In this document: in pieces, positions 1 through 6,240 of the stretch | How the letters are laid out: every line of letters begins with the position of its first letter | Numbering within the stretch: position 1 is the first letter of the stretch | Assembly (NCBI GenBank): GCA_021780415.1 | Contig: JAJXYW010000010.1 | Coordinates: 1-25,023 of the forward strand | DNA from: Acidobacteriota bacterium | GTDB lineage: Bacteria; Acidobacteriota; Terriglobia; Terriglobales; Acidobacteriaceae | DNA: 25,023 bases | Direction of reading: 5' to 3' | Position numbers and translations under genes: made by a program | The notes under the pieces: model-generated | Databases searched by the model: none | Seen by the model: the letters and a program-made list of their open reading frames with translations, nothing else | What the model was told of the DNA's origin: nothing

Positions 1-127
1 AATGCCTGCGCATGTTCCAAACGACAACCATGTGGAGTTCACGGTTCCTGGTATTCTTGATCCAAGAACGCTGGGGATGTGGCCACCAGGATCTGAGGAG
101 CTGCCATGATAGTGAACTTCTCTCAAA
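1..127. repeat. Terminal redundancy, left copy (circular junction)
   Basis: These 127 bases are identical to the last 127 bases of the window (24897-25023). The overlap lies in coding sequence: the 3' end of the fourth RHS tip and the start of the membrane protein at 106-450, which are joined properly only if the molecule is closed. An exact 127-base overlap is what a k-mer assembler leaves at the ends of a circular contig, so one copy is probably redundant and the true circle is 24,896 bp. A real phage-type terminal repeat is unlikely because no phage genes are present. Confidence 0.93.
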
Positions 128-450
128 GTCTCTCGGGCACTTACACAGGCGGTGACCTAAAGAGTGCAGGAATTGGCGTGGTTATTGTTTCGGTCTTGAT
201 CGGAGCCTCAGTTCTGCTAAGAAGGAGCCGAAGAGTCCGTCGGGCACACTTCGCAGACTGGCTTTCCTTGTTCGCCCTCGTGGACTCACTGGGATTGGGT
301 TTGCAGATGATCCTCGACAAACCCTTTCTGACAGGCAAACCGCGGATCTACTCATGGAGCCTGGCTTTTCTTATAGAACTTGCTCTCGCTCTTGTGATCG
401 TTTTGTATGCTATTGATTACAAGCGCAAGTTCAAGAGGAGGAGCGGGTGA
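106..450 (+). CDS. Small membrane protein, putative immunity protein for RHS tip 4
   Basis: 114 residues, family not recognised. Three hydrophobic stretches are visible: about residues 21-38, 50-69 and 84-104. Basic patches (RRSRRVRR near 39-46 and KRKFKRR at the C-terminus) suggest a cytoplasmic loop and tail. The ATG overlaps the stop of the preceding tip in an ATGA when the circle is closed (25002/106), so the two are translationally coupled. Position directly behind an RHS tip is where polymorphic-toxin immunity genes sit; the immunity role is inferred from this position and not from similarity. Its own stop (448-450) overlaps the GTG of the next RHS fragment, and that stop lies at the edge of RHS-homologous DNA. 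Confidence 0.72.
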   Translation: MIVNFSQSLSGTYTGGDLKSAGIGVVIVSVLIGASVLLRRSRRVRRAHFADWLSLFALVDSLGLGLQMILDKPFLTGKPRIYSWSLAFLIELALALVIVLYAIDYKRKFKRRSG

Positions 451-590
451 CGACCTACGGTTACAGCTACGACCCGGACGGAAGGCTGACGGACGTGACG
501 GTGAACGGGAGCGCCACCAGCCATTACGGCTACGATTCCAACGGGAACCGGACGAGTTCGGAGGTCTACTTGCCCACATGGGGAGGTTGA
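447..590 (+). pseudogene. RHS core relic (47 codons)
   Basis: A short frame opens with GTG at 447, overlapping the preceding stop in a GTGA, and has a good AGGAGG-type site just upstream. Its first ~36 residues match the YD-repeat core of the four larger RHS copies (TTYGYSYDPDGRLTDVTVNG, then HYGYDSNGNRTS). Homology stops after NRTS, and the frame ends with an unrelated tail (SEVYLPTWGG). Both the upstream core and the downstream core plus tip are missing. I read it as the remains of a fifth cassette whose tip was deleted. It could still be translated as a small peptide, but nothing suggests a function. Confidence 0.75.
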
Positions 591-591
591 T

Positions 592-789
592 ATGGCTAAA
601 GATACCTGTCCGAGGTGCGACGGAGACGGCACCATCAAGTGCCCCACCTGCAAAGGGTCCGGACATGTAGGCATTCCTATCATTTCGGAGGTCGCAGAGG
701 CCGTACTTGGAACTTCGGATGAATGCACGCGCTGCGACGGAAGCGGGGAGGTTCGCTGTCCCAACTGCGGCGGAAAAGGCGAGGTATAG
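592..789 (+). CDS. DnaJ-type zinc-finger protein (four CxxCxGxG motifs)
   Basis: 65 residues starting at an ATG one base after the RHS relic's stop, with GGGAGG upstream. Four CxxCxGxG-like motifs are present: CPRCDGDG (6-13), CPTCKGSG (17-24), CTRCDGSG (45-52) and CPNCGGKG (56-63), with a 20-residue linker between motifs two and three. This is the central cysteine-rich zinc-binding region of DnaJ without the J-domain or the client-binding domains; it should bind two zinc ions. Such stand-alone domains occur as small chaperone-like or accessory proteins. It sits where an immunity gene of the lost fifth RHS cassette would be, so it may be a stranded cassette gene, but that is speculative. Confidence 0.75.
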   Translation: MAKDTCPRCDGDGTIKCPTCKGSGHVGIPIISEVAEAVLGTSDECTRCDGSGEVRCPNCGGKGEV

Positions 790-867
790 CTGACCCACTG
801 CGGATGGACGAGCCAGCCTTTCACTCCAAAGGGCGGTGCTTGAGATATTTCGTTGCGGAGGTGCCAA

Positions 868-1032
868 ATGCCGACCACGGGTGAGACGTGCCAAACTTCA
901 GGTGTCTATAGGGTGATCAACCACATTCAGCATCCCAAGGAAATCACCATGGTGAAGGGGAAGACGTTCCCCCCCTGCGCTGAGTGCCAGGCAAAGGTGG
1001 CATACCAGCTAGTCAGGCAGACCGAACACTGA
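868..1032 (+). CDS. Small YjzC-like hypothetical protein
   Basis: 54 residues, ATG preceded by GGAGGTG at 857-863. The sequence has the outline of short bacterial proteins of the pattern SGxYRVxxH...EhTMVKGexFPPC..C: here SGVYRVINH (11-19), EITMVKGKTFPPC (25-37) and a second cysteine at 40, so CAEC forms a possible metal-binding knuckle. Function is unknown. It follows the zinc-finger gene by about 80 bp on the same strand and may share its transcript. Codon use is ordinary for the plasmid. Confidence 0.6.
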   Translation: MPTTGETCQTSGVYRVINHIQHPKEITMVKGKTFPPCAECQAKVAYQLVRQTEH

Positions 1033-1347
1033 CTTTCACCGGCAACAGGTCCGCCTTAGTCGGCCAAGGCGCACTGGCCAGCTAGTTTTGTGCCCACCTT
1101 GAGGGGGTAGGTTCCCCCCCTGTATTCCTTATGAGAATGCCACTTCTCGAAAGGAAAAGAGCCGTTCCTCCGCTCCAGGGACAGCCCGTCTCCTCTCTTG
1201 AGGCCTCCGGACCGCTTCGGCCGGCAGACGCCATCCCAGGAGGCGCCAGGATCAACGAAGCGGGAAGGGGCGGTGGGATCCATCGCCGGCTACCCAAGAA
1301 ACGCACCCCTGTGAGAGAGGGCCCCTTTACCCCGGCTGAACCTTCCC
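1033..1347. other. Gene-poor gap between convergent genes
   Basis: About 315 bp lie between the small plus-strand gene ending at 1032 and the minus-strand XRE gene ending at 1348. Open frames here have no ribosome site or family resemblance and look like chance frames in G+C-rich DNA. A loose inverted repeat (TGTGAG at 1310-1315 with CTCACA at 1347-1352) could fold at the end of the XRE transcript, but the loop is long and there is no T-run. I see no clear gene or terminator. Confidence 0.5.
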
Positions 1348-1728
1348 TCACACGGCGTCGCTGGCCTGCATGCCGCGCACAAGGTCCAGGACACGCTGAA
1401 ACGTCCGGTCGTTGTCGAGCAGGTCCATGGGGGCCAGGCCCATCAGAAGCCGGTGGGGAGCGCACAGGAACTCCTTGAACTCGGCAGGTGCCAGCACCCC
1501 CCGGGCCTCACGCTCCAGCTCCCCCAACCGCCGCACTTTGGCGGCAGCCTCCCGGCGGGGCGTCGCGGATTGCCGCTCCCACCGGGAGATCGTCATGGCC
1601 CTTTCCCGCATGATCTGCGCCAGGTCCTCTTGGGTCAGCCTCTCGCGCTGCCTCAGTTGTTTCAAGAGAATCGCGAGATCGCCGCGGTGATTGCGGAGCG
1701 TGCTGGATTCGGCCCGTACGTGCGTCAT
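1348..1728 (-). CDS. XRE-family antitoxin of a XRE-RES module
   Basis: 126 residues. A Cro/C1-type helix-turn-helix spans about residues 20-72 (LRQRERLTQEDLAQIM, then TISRWERQ). The C-terminal part (HRLLMGLAPMDLLDND to about 121) resembles the MbcA/ParS/Xre antitoxin toxin-binding domain (DUF2384-like), the fold that blocks the active site of RES toxins. The start is set by GGAGG a few bases before the ATG at 1728. The RES-domain gene lies 130 bp upstream on the same strand. The usual order is antitoxin first, so this arrangement is reversed. The HTH domain should autoregulate the pair through the promoter at about 2359-2388. Confidence 0.8.
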   Translation of the reverse strand: MTHVRAESSTLRNHRGDLAILLKQLRQRERLTQEDLAQIMRERAMTISRWERQSATPRREAAAKVRRLGELEREARGVLAPAEFKEFLCAPHRLLMGLAPMDLLDNDRTFQRVLDLVRGMQASDAV

Positions 1729-1858
1729 CGTGTCCTCCAGGCGTTAGAAAGACAGGGCAGGAGCCGCGCCACTCCATCCGGCCCTTGGCCCTCACGCGGA
1801 TGAGGAGTCTGGTCCAAGCCGGCCGGCGCGGGCCGGGCAAGCATGGCTGGGAGCCCCA

Positions 1859-2341
1859 TCATTTCGCCTCCTGGTTCTCCTGGCACCGTAGTTCGCACGA
1901 TGCATCCAGATTCTCGGCGAAGAGCACCACGTTGACGGCACCCTTGCGGGCGGCAGAATAGGTGCGTATGGCTTGCACTCCTTGCTCCCGGAGAAGCTTT
2001 CCAAGCGCCTGGCAAGGCTCCCGGTGAAGAACATCCTCGAGCTCTCCGCGGGTCATCCTGTAGCGCTTTCGTACCGCGGGCTCTGTCAGATCCACCACGC
2101 GGGAGAGAGCCGCTTCCACCCGGAACACCCTATAGAGATGAGGGTCCACCGGCCGGTCCTTGTGAGCGTTCACCTCGGCCCAACAGGTGTCTTCCTCCTC
2201 CGCCAGGTAGTACGTGTGAGACTTCAGGTCCTCGCCTGCGTGAAACCGTCCTTCGGTCTGGCGCGCCGGCAGCGGATCCTCGGCGGCGAGCTCGTACACG
2301 ACACGGAACAGGATGAACCGCCGCCTCTTCTCCTCCGGCAC
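1859..2341 (-). CDS. RES-domain toxin (NAD+-depleting family)
   Basis: 160 residues from a GTG at 2341, chosen because GAGGAGG lies just before it and the residues upstream of it in the longer open frame show no family resemblance. The three polar residues that name the family can be placed: Arg32 (in EGRFHAG), Glu56 (in CWAEVNAH) and Ser129 (in RTYSAARKG), followed by the typical NVVLF strand. RES toxins such as MbcT degrade NAD+, and the partner XRE protein inhibits them. Length fits the family (about 150-160). The partner gene is downstream, 130 bp away, not upstream as in most known pairs. Function is by family; the domain call is firm. Confidence 0.82.
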   Translation of the reverse strand: MPEEKRRRFILFRVVYELAAEDPLPARQTEGRFHAGEDLKSHTYYLAEEEDTCWAEVNAHKDRPVDPHLYRVFRVEAALSRVVDLTEPAVRKRYRMTRGELEDVLHREPCQALGKLLREQGVQAIRTYSAARKGAVNVVLFAENLDASCELRCQENQEAK

Positions 2342-2358
2342 GCCTCCTCCTCGTTCTG

Positions 2359-2388
2359 AATATAAAGCTAGCTTCAGAGCTAATCCAA
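2359..2388 (-). promoter_or_regulatory. Promoter of the RES-XRE module with operator-like palindrome
   Basis: On the minus strand TTGGAT (2388-2383) and TATATT (2364-2359) are 18 bp apart, just upstream of the RES ribosome site. The spacer holds the 10-bp palindrome AAGCTAGCTT (2365-2374), well placed for repression by the XRE protein. The assignment rests on pattern only. Confidence 0.5.
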
Positions 2389-2579
2389 CGGCGCGACCTC
2401 TCCCTTCCCTGGAAGCCTCCGGTGCTCTTCGTACACCGGACGGCCACATGGAAGATGGGGCCCCCACACTCAACGGAGCTTTACGTACGCTCAGGAACCC
2501 GCAGAGAACGGAATTCCCCCTCTACCACTCGCTTGTTAAGGCTCCCACTCTCGAAAGAGGAGAAGGCCTTGCGGGACCC

Positions 2580-2870
2580 TCATTCGGGCACGGCCATCTT
2601 GGTTTTGAGTTCCCAGAGCCGGGCGCGGATCCGAGCCGCTCCTCCGGCCCCGGAATCTTCGTCGAGGCAAGACCGGCTGCTGCGGTCCCACAGGGTCCAG
2701 TGCCAGTCATCCAAGTCGCGAAGGGACGTCCGTGGGGGGAGTAAGGTCCCGGCTGGCGTTCCATCCCATACGAGGGCTCGATCGGTTTCCTGGTGCACGA
2801 TGAAGATCACGAATCGCTCTGCCCCCCTGTAGGCACTCATCGCCTGAAGCACCCCGTCGTTTACTCTCAT
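2580..2870 (-). CDS. Hypothetical protein
   Basis: 96 residues from the ATG at 2870; an ATG at 2876 is also in frame, but GGGAG lies immediately next to it and is correctly spaced only for the second. I do not recognise the family. The protein is soluble-looking, with a hydrophobic strand near the N-terminus (RFVIFIVHQETDRALVW), a Trp-rich centre (DDWHWTLWDRSS) and a basic C-terminal helix (ARIRARLWELKTKM). It diverges from the RHH/RelE-type toxin-antitoxin pair across 116 bp and points toward the RES gene. Nothing shows a functional link with either neighbour. Confidence 0.5.
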   Translation of the reverse strand: MRVNDGVLQAMSAYRGAERFVIFIVHQETDRALVWDGTPAGTLLPPRTSLRDLDDWHWTLWDRSSRSCLDEDSGAGGAARIRARLWELKTKMAVPE

Positions 2871-2986
2871 CGGCATCTCCCTTCAGACCCACAGGGTATC
2901 CCCATCTTCCGGCATACAGTAGCGTCTTCGGTGACGGCCCTGGACGCCGAATGCAAACGATGTAAACTGAGTATCAGGAGGACCGC

Positions 2987-3208
2987 ATGACCACCACTGC
3001 CGTCCGGTTGCCCGATGACCTGTACCAGCAGCTGGAGGAGGTCGCCAGGGCCCGCAAGCGCCCGAAGGGGGCCATCCTCCGGGAGGCCCTCGAGGCCTAC
3101 CTCGAGCTGCGGGCCGATTACGAAATCGCGGTCGAGCGCATGAAGGATCCCACGGATCCGGTTCTGACCGAAGCGGAATTCCTGGCTGAGCTGGGTTGGA
3201 AGCTGTGA
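2987..3208 (+). CDS. Ribbon-helix-helix antitoxin (RelB/CopG-like)
   Basis: 73 residues; ATG preceded by CAGGAGG. The N-terminal half is a ribbon-helix-helix DNA-binding fold: strand TTTAVRLPDDLYQQLEEVA, then helix KRPKGAILREALEAYLE. The acidic C-terminal part (about 45-73) would wrap the toxin. It overlaps the next gene, a RelE/ParE-type toxin, by 4 bp (GTGA), the normal antitoxin-then-toxin operon. The antitoxin, alone or with toxin, should repress its own promoter in the short divergent region at 2871-2986. Confidence 0.82.
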   Translation: MTTTAVRLPDDLYQQLEEVARARKRPKGAILREALEAYLELRADYEIAVERMKDPTDPVLTEAEFLAELGWKL

Positions 3209-3471
3209 CGTTCGCGCTGCGGCTCAAGAAGAGCGTGGCGCACGACCTGAAGCGGATCGGCCAGCCGGCCGCCAAGAAGGTTTGGGCGGCCATCCATTCC
3301 AAGCTTCTGGAGGATCCCCGCGGCGCGGGCAAGCCGCTCAAGGGCCATGCGGGCGTCTACTGGAGCTCCCGGGTGGGGGAGTACCGGGTGCTGTACACCT
3401 TTAGCGACGCGGAAGTGTGGGTGCTCGTGATCCGCATCGCTCACCGGCGTGAGGTGTACCGCGATTTGTAA
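3205..3471 (+). CDS. RelE/ParE-superfamily toxin
   Basis: 88 residues from GTG at 3205; a TTG at 3196 would add three residues, but the GTGA overlap with the antitoxin stop favours GTG. Family signatures: N-terminal LKKSVAHDLKRI helix, central KPLKGHAGVYWSSRVGEYRVLYTF (split here by eye into KPLKGH, the RVGEYRVLY strand and TF), and the C-terminal strand VLVIRIAHRREVYRDL. The RVGxYRVLY and HRREVY elements are those of RelE-type ribosome-dependent mRNases; ParE gyrase poisons share the fold, so the target is uncertain. The toxin stop is 10 bp before the recombinase ATG, so all three genes probably share a transcript. Confidence 0.85.
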   Translation: MTFALRLKKSVAHDLKRIGQPAAKKVWAAIHSKLLEDPRGAGKPLKGHAGVYWSSRVGEYRVLYTFSDAEVWVLVIRIAHRREVYRDL

Positions 3472-3481
3472 GGAGGCCCTG

Positions 3482-4459
3482 ATGACGGATGACCTGGCGG
3501 CTATTGCGCTCTCTTCGCCGGAGGCCTCCCTGGCTCCCCTTCCTTCCCCCGGGCCCCTGGACCGGAACCCGGTGGCCGTCTACCTGGCTACCTTCCCCTC
3601 CCGGGAGAGCCGCCGGACTATGGCCACCACCCTGGAGACCCTGGCCGGCCTTCTGAGTAACGGGAAGGCGGCCGCGGCGGAGATCCCCTGGGGGGCGCTG
3701 CGGTACTCCCATTCGGCCGCTCTGCGGGCCGCCCTGATCGCCCGCTACCGTCCCGCCACCGTGAACAAGCACCTGGCCGCCCTCCGGGGTGTCCTCAAGC
3801 AGGCGGTTCGCCTTGGCCGGATGACCCTGGCCGACTATCAGGCCGCCACCGACTTCAAGGGTGTGAAGAGCTCGACCCTCCCCAGGGGCCGGGCCCTCTC
3901 GCCGGGTGAAGTACGGGCTTTGGCCCATGGCTGTATGGACGACCCCAGCCCCTCAGGGGCCCGGGACTTGGCGCTTCTGGCCGTACTCTATGGGTGCGGT
4001 CTTCGACGGGCGGAGGCCGTGGGTCTCGAGCTCGCCGGTGTGGACCTGGAGACCGGCGTGGTCACGGTTCGGGGGGGCAAGGGACGGAAGGATAGGACTA
4101 CTCACCTCCCCCCCGGCGCCAAGCAGGCCCTTGCCGCCTGGGTCACCGTCCGGGGGGCGGAGCCGGGACCCCTCCTCTGCCCCGTCGCGAAGGGCGGGCG
4201 GATCCAGATCCGGCCCATGACCGCCCAGGCGGTCTACCTGGCTCTCCAGAAGCGGGCACTGGAGGCCTCGGTGGGAGCCTTCTCCCCCCACGACCTGAGG
4301 AGGACCTTCGTGAGCGACCTCCTGGATGCTGGAGCCGACTTGGCCACTGTCCAGAAGCTCGCCGGCCATGCGGACCCCTCCACCACCGCCCGCTACGACC
4401 GCCGGGGGGAAGCCGCCAAGGCCAAGGCGGCGGGGTTGCTCGTGTTCCCGTACCGATAG
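3482..4459 (+). CDS. XerC/D-like tyrosine recombinase
   Basis: 325 residues; the ATG at 3482 follows AAGGAGG that overlaps the end of the toxin gene. An N-terminal core-binding (SAM-like) domain occupies about residues 25-135 and the catalytic domain about 155-315. The catalytic set is complete: Arg175 (CGLRRAE), Lys in the GGKGRKDR hairpin (about 200), His270 and Arg273 (HDLRR), His296 (GHADPSTT) and nucleophile Tyr305 (ARYDR). Length and motifs fit plasmid-borne Xer-like resolvases that turn multimers into monomers; an integrase of a past mobile element is the alternative. It could also act on the repeated RHS cassettes, but nothing here requires that. Confidence 0.9.
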   Translation: MTDDLAAIALSSPEASLAPLPSPGPLDRNPVAVYLATFPSRESRRTMATTLETLAGLLSNGKAAAAEIPWGALRYSHSAALRAALIARYRPATVNKHLAALRGVLKQAVRLGRMTLADYQAATDFKGVKSSTLPRGRALSPGEVRALAHGCMDDPSPSGARDLALLAVLYGCGLRRAEAVGLELAGVDLETGVVTVRGGKGRKDRTTHLPPGAKQALAAWVTVRGAEPGPLLCPVAKGGRIQIRPMTAQAVYLALQKRALEASVGAFSPHDLRRTFVSDLLDAGADLATVQKLAGHADPSTTARYDRRGEAAKAKAAGLLVFPYR

Positions 4460-4552
4460 CTTCCATTCTTCCACAAACCCGGCCCCAATACTCATCACCT
4501 ATCACCCACCGCCACTGAGAATCAGCCCAGGACTTGGCCCCCTATTGCACGA

Positions 4553-4579
4553 CCGAATAAATGTATTACATTTATTCGG
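4553..4579. promoter_or_regulatory. Perfect 27-bp palindrome, probable toxin-antitoxin operator
   Basis: The left arm CCGAATAAATGTA (4553-4565) and right arm TACATTTATTCGG (4567-4579) are exact reverse complements around one T. It lies just upstream of the BrnT-like gene's ribosome site and overlaps plausible promoter elements (TTGCAC at 4545-4550 with TACATT at 4567-4572, 16 bp apart). A dimeric or tetrameric RHH antitoxin would be expected to bind such a site. Because it is 94 bp behind the recombinase gene, a recombination core site is a second possibility, though exact symmetry and a very short centre argue against it. Confidence 0.7.
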
Positions 4580-4590
4580 GAGGTGCTCTC

Positions 4591-4869
4591 TTGGAGTTTC
4601 TTTGGGATGACCCGGACGACGAAGATGGGAATACCGCCCACATTCAATCCGGCCATCCCGGCATGACGCCGCCCCTGATTGAGGAGATATTTGCGGCCCT
4701 CAGCGGAGACGACGACCTTTACGAATCCACGCGCAGCGGCATCCGTTTCCTTGTCCTTGAGAAAACGCACGGTGGGAGACTTTACCGGATCGTTTTTCAA
4801 ATAGCAGGAGACACCATAAAGGTCAAGACAGCCTTCCCGATCAAGAAACGAAAGGGACCGAAACCATGA
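4591..4869 (+). CDS. BrnT-like toxin
   Basis: 92 residues from a TTG at 4591, preceded by GGGAGG at 4578-4583. An ATG at 4561 is in frame but lies inside the operator palindrome with no ribosome site, so I prefer TTG. The order FLWDDPDDEDGNTAHI, then GMTPPLIEEIF, a variable middle, GGRLYRIVFQ and a closing IKVKTAFPIKKRK strand follows the BrnT plan (FxWD...N..H.h...E..EVF...R.hhhh...hR.hTA). BrnT proteins are RelE-fold ribonuclease toxins. It overlaps the next gene by ATGA. The toxin-first order is that of BrnT-BrnA. Similarity is by eye, so the family is likely but not certain. Confidence 0.62.
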   Translation: MEFLWDDPDDEDGNTAHIQSGHPGMTPPLIEEIFAALSGDDDLYESTRSGIRFLVLEKTHGGRLYRIVFQIAGDTIKVKTAFPIKKRKGPKP

Positions 4870-5171
4870 CGGCCAAGAAATCTAAGAACATCAAGGACCT
4901 GCTTGCTGGCGTCCCCGACACCGGCATCGCTCGGGGCCGTAAGGCCACGGCCGCGGCGGATCATGTTTCCCAACACCCGGAGGATTGGAAGCCACTTCAT
5001 CTTTCCACGCGAGGTCGCCCCAAGCATGGGCAAGAAACAGGAAGCGTGGTCAAGAGCATCCGGTTTCCGAAAGAGGTCTGGGCCATGCTGGCCGCGAAGG
5101 CAAAGGCCCAGCACGTGAACCTCCATGGAGCACTTAGGGCCGCCGTGCTGGATTGGGCGAAGAAACACTGA
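4866..5171 (+). CDS. RHH-like antitoxin partner of the BrnT-like toxin
   Basis: 101 residues; ATG overlaps the toxin stop in ATGA, giving tight coupling. The first 60 residues are basic and poor in predicted structure (MTAKKSKNIKDLLAG, then GRPKHGQETGS). The C-terminal 42 residues look like a ribbon-helix-helix: strand SVVKSIRFPKEVW followed by helices ending NLHGALRAAVLDWAKKH. BrnA antitoxins likewise carry a C-terminal RHH DNA-binding fold and put the toxin-binding part first. It should repress from the 27-bp palindrome at 4553-4579. Confidence 0.66.
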   Translation: MTAKKSKNIKDLLAGVPDTGIARGRKATAAADHVSQHPEDWKPLHLSTRGRPKHGQETGSVVKSIRFPKEVWAMLAAKAKAQHVNLHGALRAAVLDWAKKH

Positions 5172-5262
5172 AAACAAAGCACCTGGCGGCTCGTCCCGAA
5201 AAGAGGGTTTCTACGCGAGCTTGTCCTTCTATAGTTGGATAGTTTGTATAATGGAGGTAAAA

Positions 5263-5280
5263 ATGCTAGCTTGCTAGCAT
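5263..5280. promoter_or_regulatory. GCTAGC inverted repeat, putative par operator/centromere
   Basis: ATGCTAGC (5263-5270), TT, GCTAGCAT (5273-5280) is a perfect 8+2+8 inverted repeat just upstream of parA, with a further partial copy GCTAG at 5301-5305. The two GCTAGC cores are 8 bp apart, as in a near copy at 6275-6290. Small RHH partition proteins (ParG/omega type) bind short repeats of this kind, both as centromere and as autoregulatory operator. Confidence 0.6.
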
Positions 5281-5282
5281 AC

Positions 5283-5311
5283 TTGACAGCATGCACACCA
5301 GCTAGTATATT
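5283..5311 (+). promoter_or_regulatory. Strong promoter, apparently leaderless, for parA
   Basis: TTGACA (5283-5288), a 17-bp spacer and TATATT (5306-5311) form a near-consensus sigma-70 promoter. The usual start point, about 7 bp after the -10 box, falls on the A of parA's ATG at 5318, and there is no ribosome site before that ATG. A second -10-like TATAAT at 5247-5252 is followed by GGAGG and a four-codon frame (ATG at 5263, stop at 5275-5277) inside the inverted repeat. Confidence 0.55.
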
Positions 5312-5317
5312 AACCTC

Positions 5318-5938
5318 ATGAAGATGCTCGCGATCGTAAACCGGAAGGGTGGTGTAGGGAAAACGACACTGGCGGTGAACCTGGCCGCGATCTTGGGCGA
5401 GGGGATCCCGACGATCTTGGTGGACGCCGACCCGCAGGGAAGCGCGGCCGGGTGGCTCCCCGACTTGGATGACCTCCCGGTGATCCACGCACCCGACTTG
5501 GCCTCTCTACAGGCCCTCCTCGCAAAGGTAGACTCGGCGGAGAAGGGACTCCTAGTGATCGACTGTCCACCGCTGGACGCCCAGGTTAGCGCCGCGGTCA
5601 TGCAGTCAGCCGACCTGGTACTCATTCCGGTCATCCCTAGTCCCCTCGACATCAGGGCCGTGGCTCCGCTCCTGGAGGCCATAGCCGAAACGAAGGCCCC
5701 CGCCCTGGTAGTTCTCAACCACATCAAGGCAAGGACCACCTCCGTTCGCATGGCCAGGGAGACACTGAAGGAGTTCGGTGTGCCCCTGGCCAAGACGATG
5801 GTCGTCTCCCGCGTAACCCATGCCGAGGCGGCCGCCCAGCGCGTGCCGGTCACGGTCTACGCACCTTCTTCGCCGGCGGCCAACGAGATGTATGAACTCG
5901 CGCATGAAGTGAAGCGCAGACTGGAGGTGCAATCGTGA
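5318..5938 (+). CDS. parA: ParA partition ATPase
   Basis: 206 residues. Deviant Walker A KGGVGKTT with the signature Lys10 and Lys15, Walker A' motif VDADPQGS (about 37-44) and Walker B LLVIDCPP (about 81-88). Short length and no N-terminal helix-turn-helix put it in the type Ib class, in which the separate small partner, not ParA, is the repressor. It uses ATP-dependent nucleoid binding to distribute plasmid copies. The ATG at 5318 has no ribosome site and coincides with the predicted transcript start; a second ATG is at 5324. Its stop overlaps the partner's GTG by 4 bp (GTGA). Confidence 0.93.
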   Translation: MKMLAIVNRKGGVGKTTLAVNLAAILGEGIPTILVDADPQGSAAGWLPDLDDLPVIHAPDLASLQALLAKVDSAEKGLLVIDCPPLDAQVSAAVMQSADLVLIPVIPSPLDIRAVAPLLEAIAETKAPALVVLNHIKARTTSVRMARETLKEFGVPLAKTMVVSRVTHAEAAAQRVPVTVYAPSSPAANEMYELAHEVKRRLEVQS

Positions 5939-6198
5939 CGACCAAGGCGTCTCACGCAGATTGGAGGCAAGCGGTCAGGCCGGCCACCGGACCGGCGCCG
6001 GTTTCGCCTGTTACGCCGCCACTGGCGGCCCCGGCCGAGCCTCGGAAGACCTCTCTCGGTACCTACGTGCCGGAACCGATGATTTTGCAGCTTAAGGAAC
6101 TTTCCCTTAAACTCTCGAAAGAGTACAGTCGCCGGGTGACGATTTCGGATATCGTGAGTGAGGCGCTGAGGGAGTTCATCGAGAGGCACCTAGGGTAA
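5935..6198 (+). CDS. Small RHH centromere-binding partition protein (ParB/ParG-like)
   Basis: 87 residues, GTG start with GGAGG upstream, overlapping parA. A Pro/Ala-rich flexible N-terminus (about 1-40; PATGPAPVSPVTPP) precedes a ribbon-helix-helix-like C-terminus: strand SLGTYVPEPMILQLKELS, then RRVTISDIVSEALREFIERH. ParG-type proteins have exactly this plan: a mobile N-terminal tail that stimulates ParA's ATPase and a RHH dimer that binds the centromere/operator. The GCTAGC repeats at 5263-5280 and 6275-6290 are the obvious candidate sites. Confidence 0.78.
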   Translation: MTTKASHADWRQAVRPATGPAPVSPVTPPLAAPAEPRKTSLGTYVPEPMILQLKELSLKLSKEYSRRVTISDIVSEALREFIERHLG

Positions 6199-6240
6199 CC
6201 GGGAGCTTGCGGCCCGCCGGGAAAGCGTAGGGGGATCCGC

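Noticed and set aside
1..127. Terminal repeat as a phage-type direct terminal repeat
   Set aside because: No phage genes, and the repeat lies in a gene pair that is continuous when the ends are joined; an assembler overlap explains it better.
2367..2372. GCTAGC upstream of the RES gene as another partition site
   Set aside because: A single six-base match is expected a few times by chance in 25 kb; the doubled 8-bp-spaced form is absent, so it is treated only as part of a local palindrome.
4553..4579. Palindrome as a dif-like XerCD core site
   Set aside because: A dif-type site has two different 11-bp arms around 6-8 bp; this one is perfectly symmetric and sits on a toxin-antitoxin promoter. 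Kept only as an alternative.
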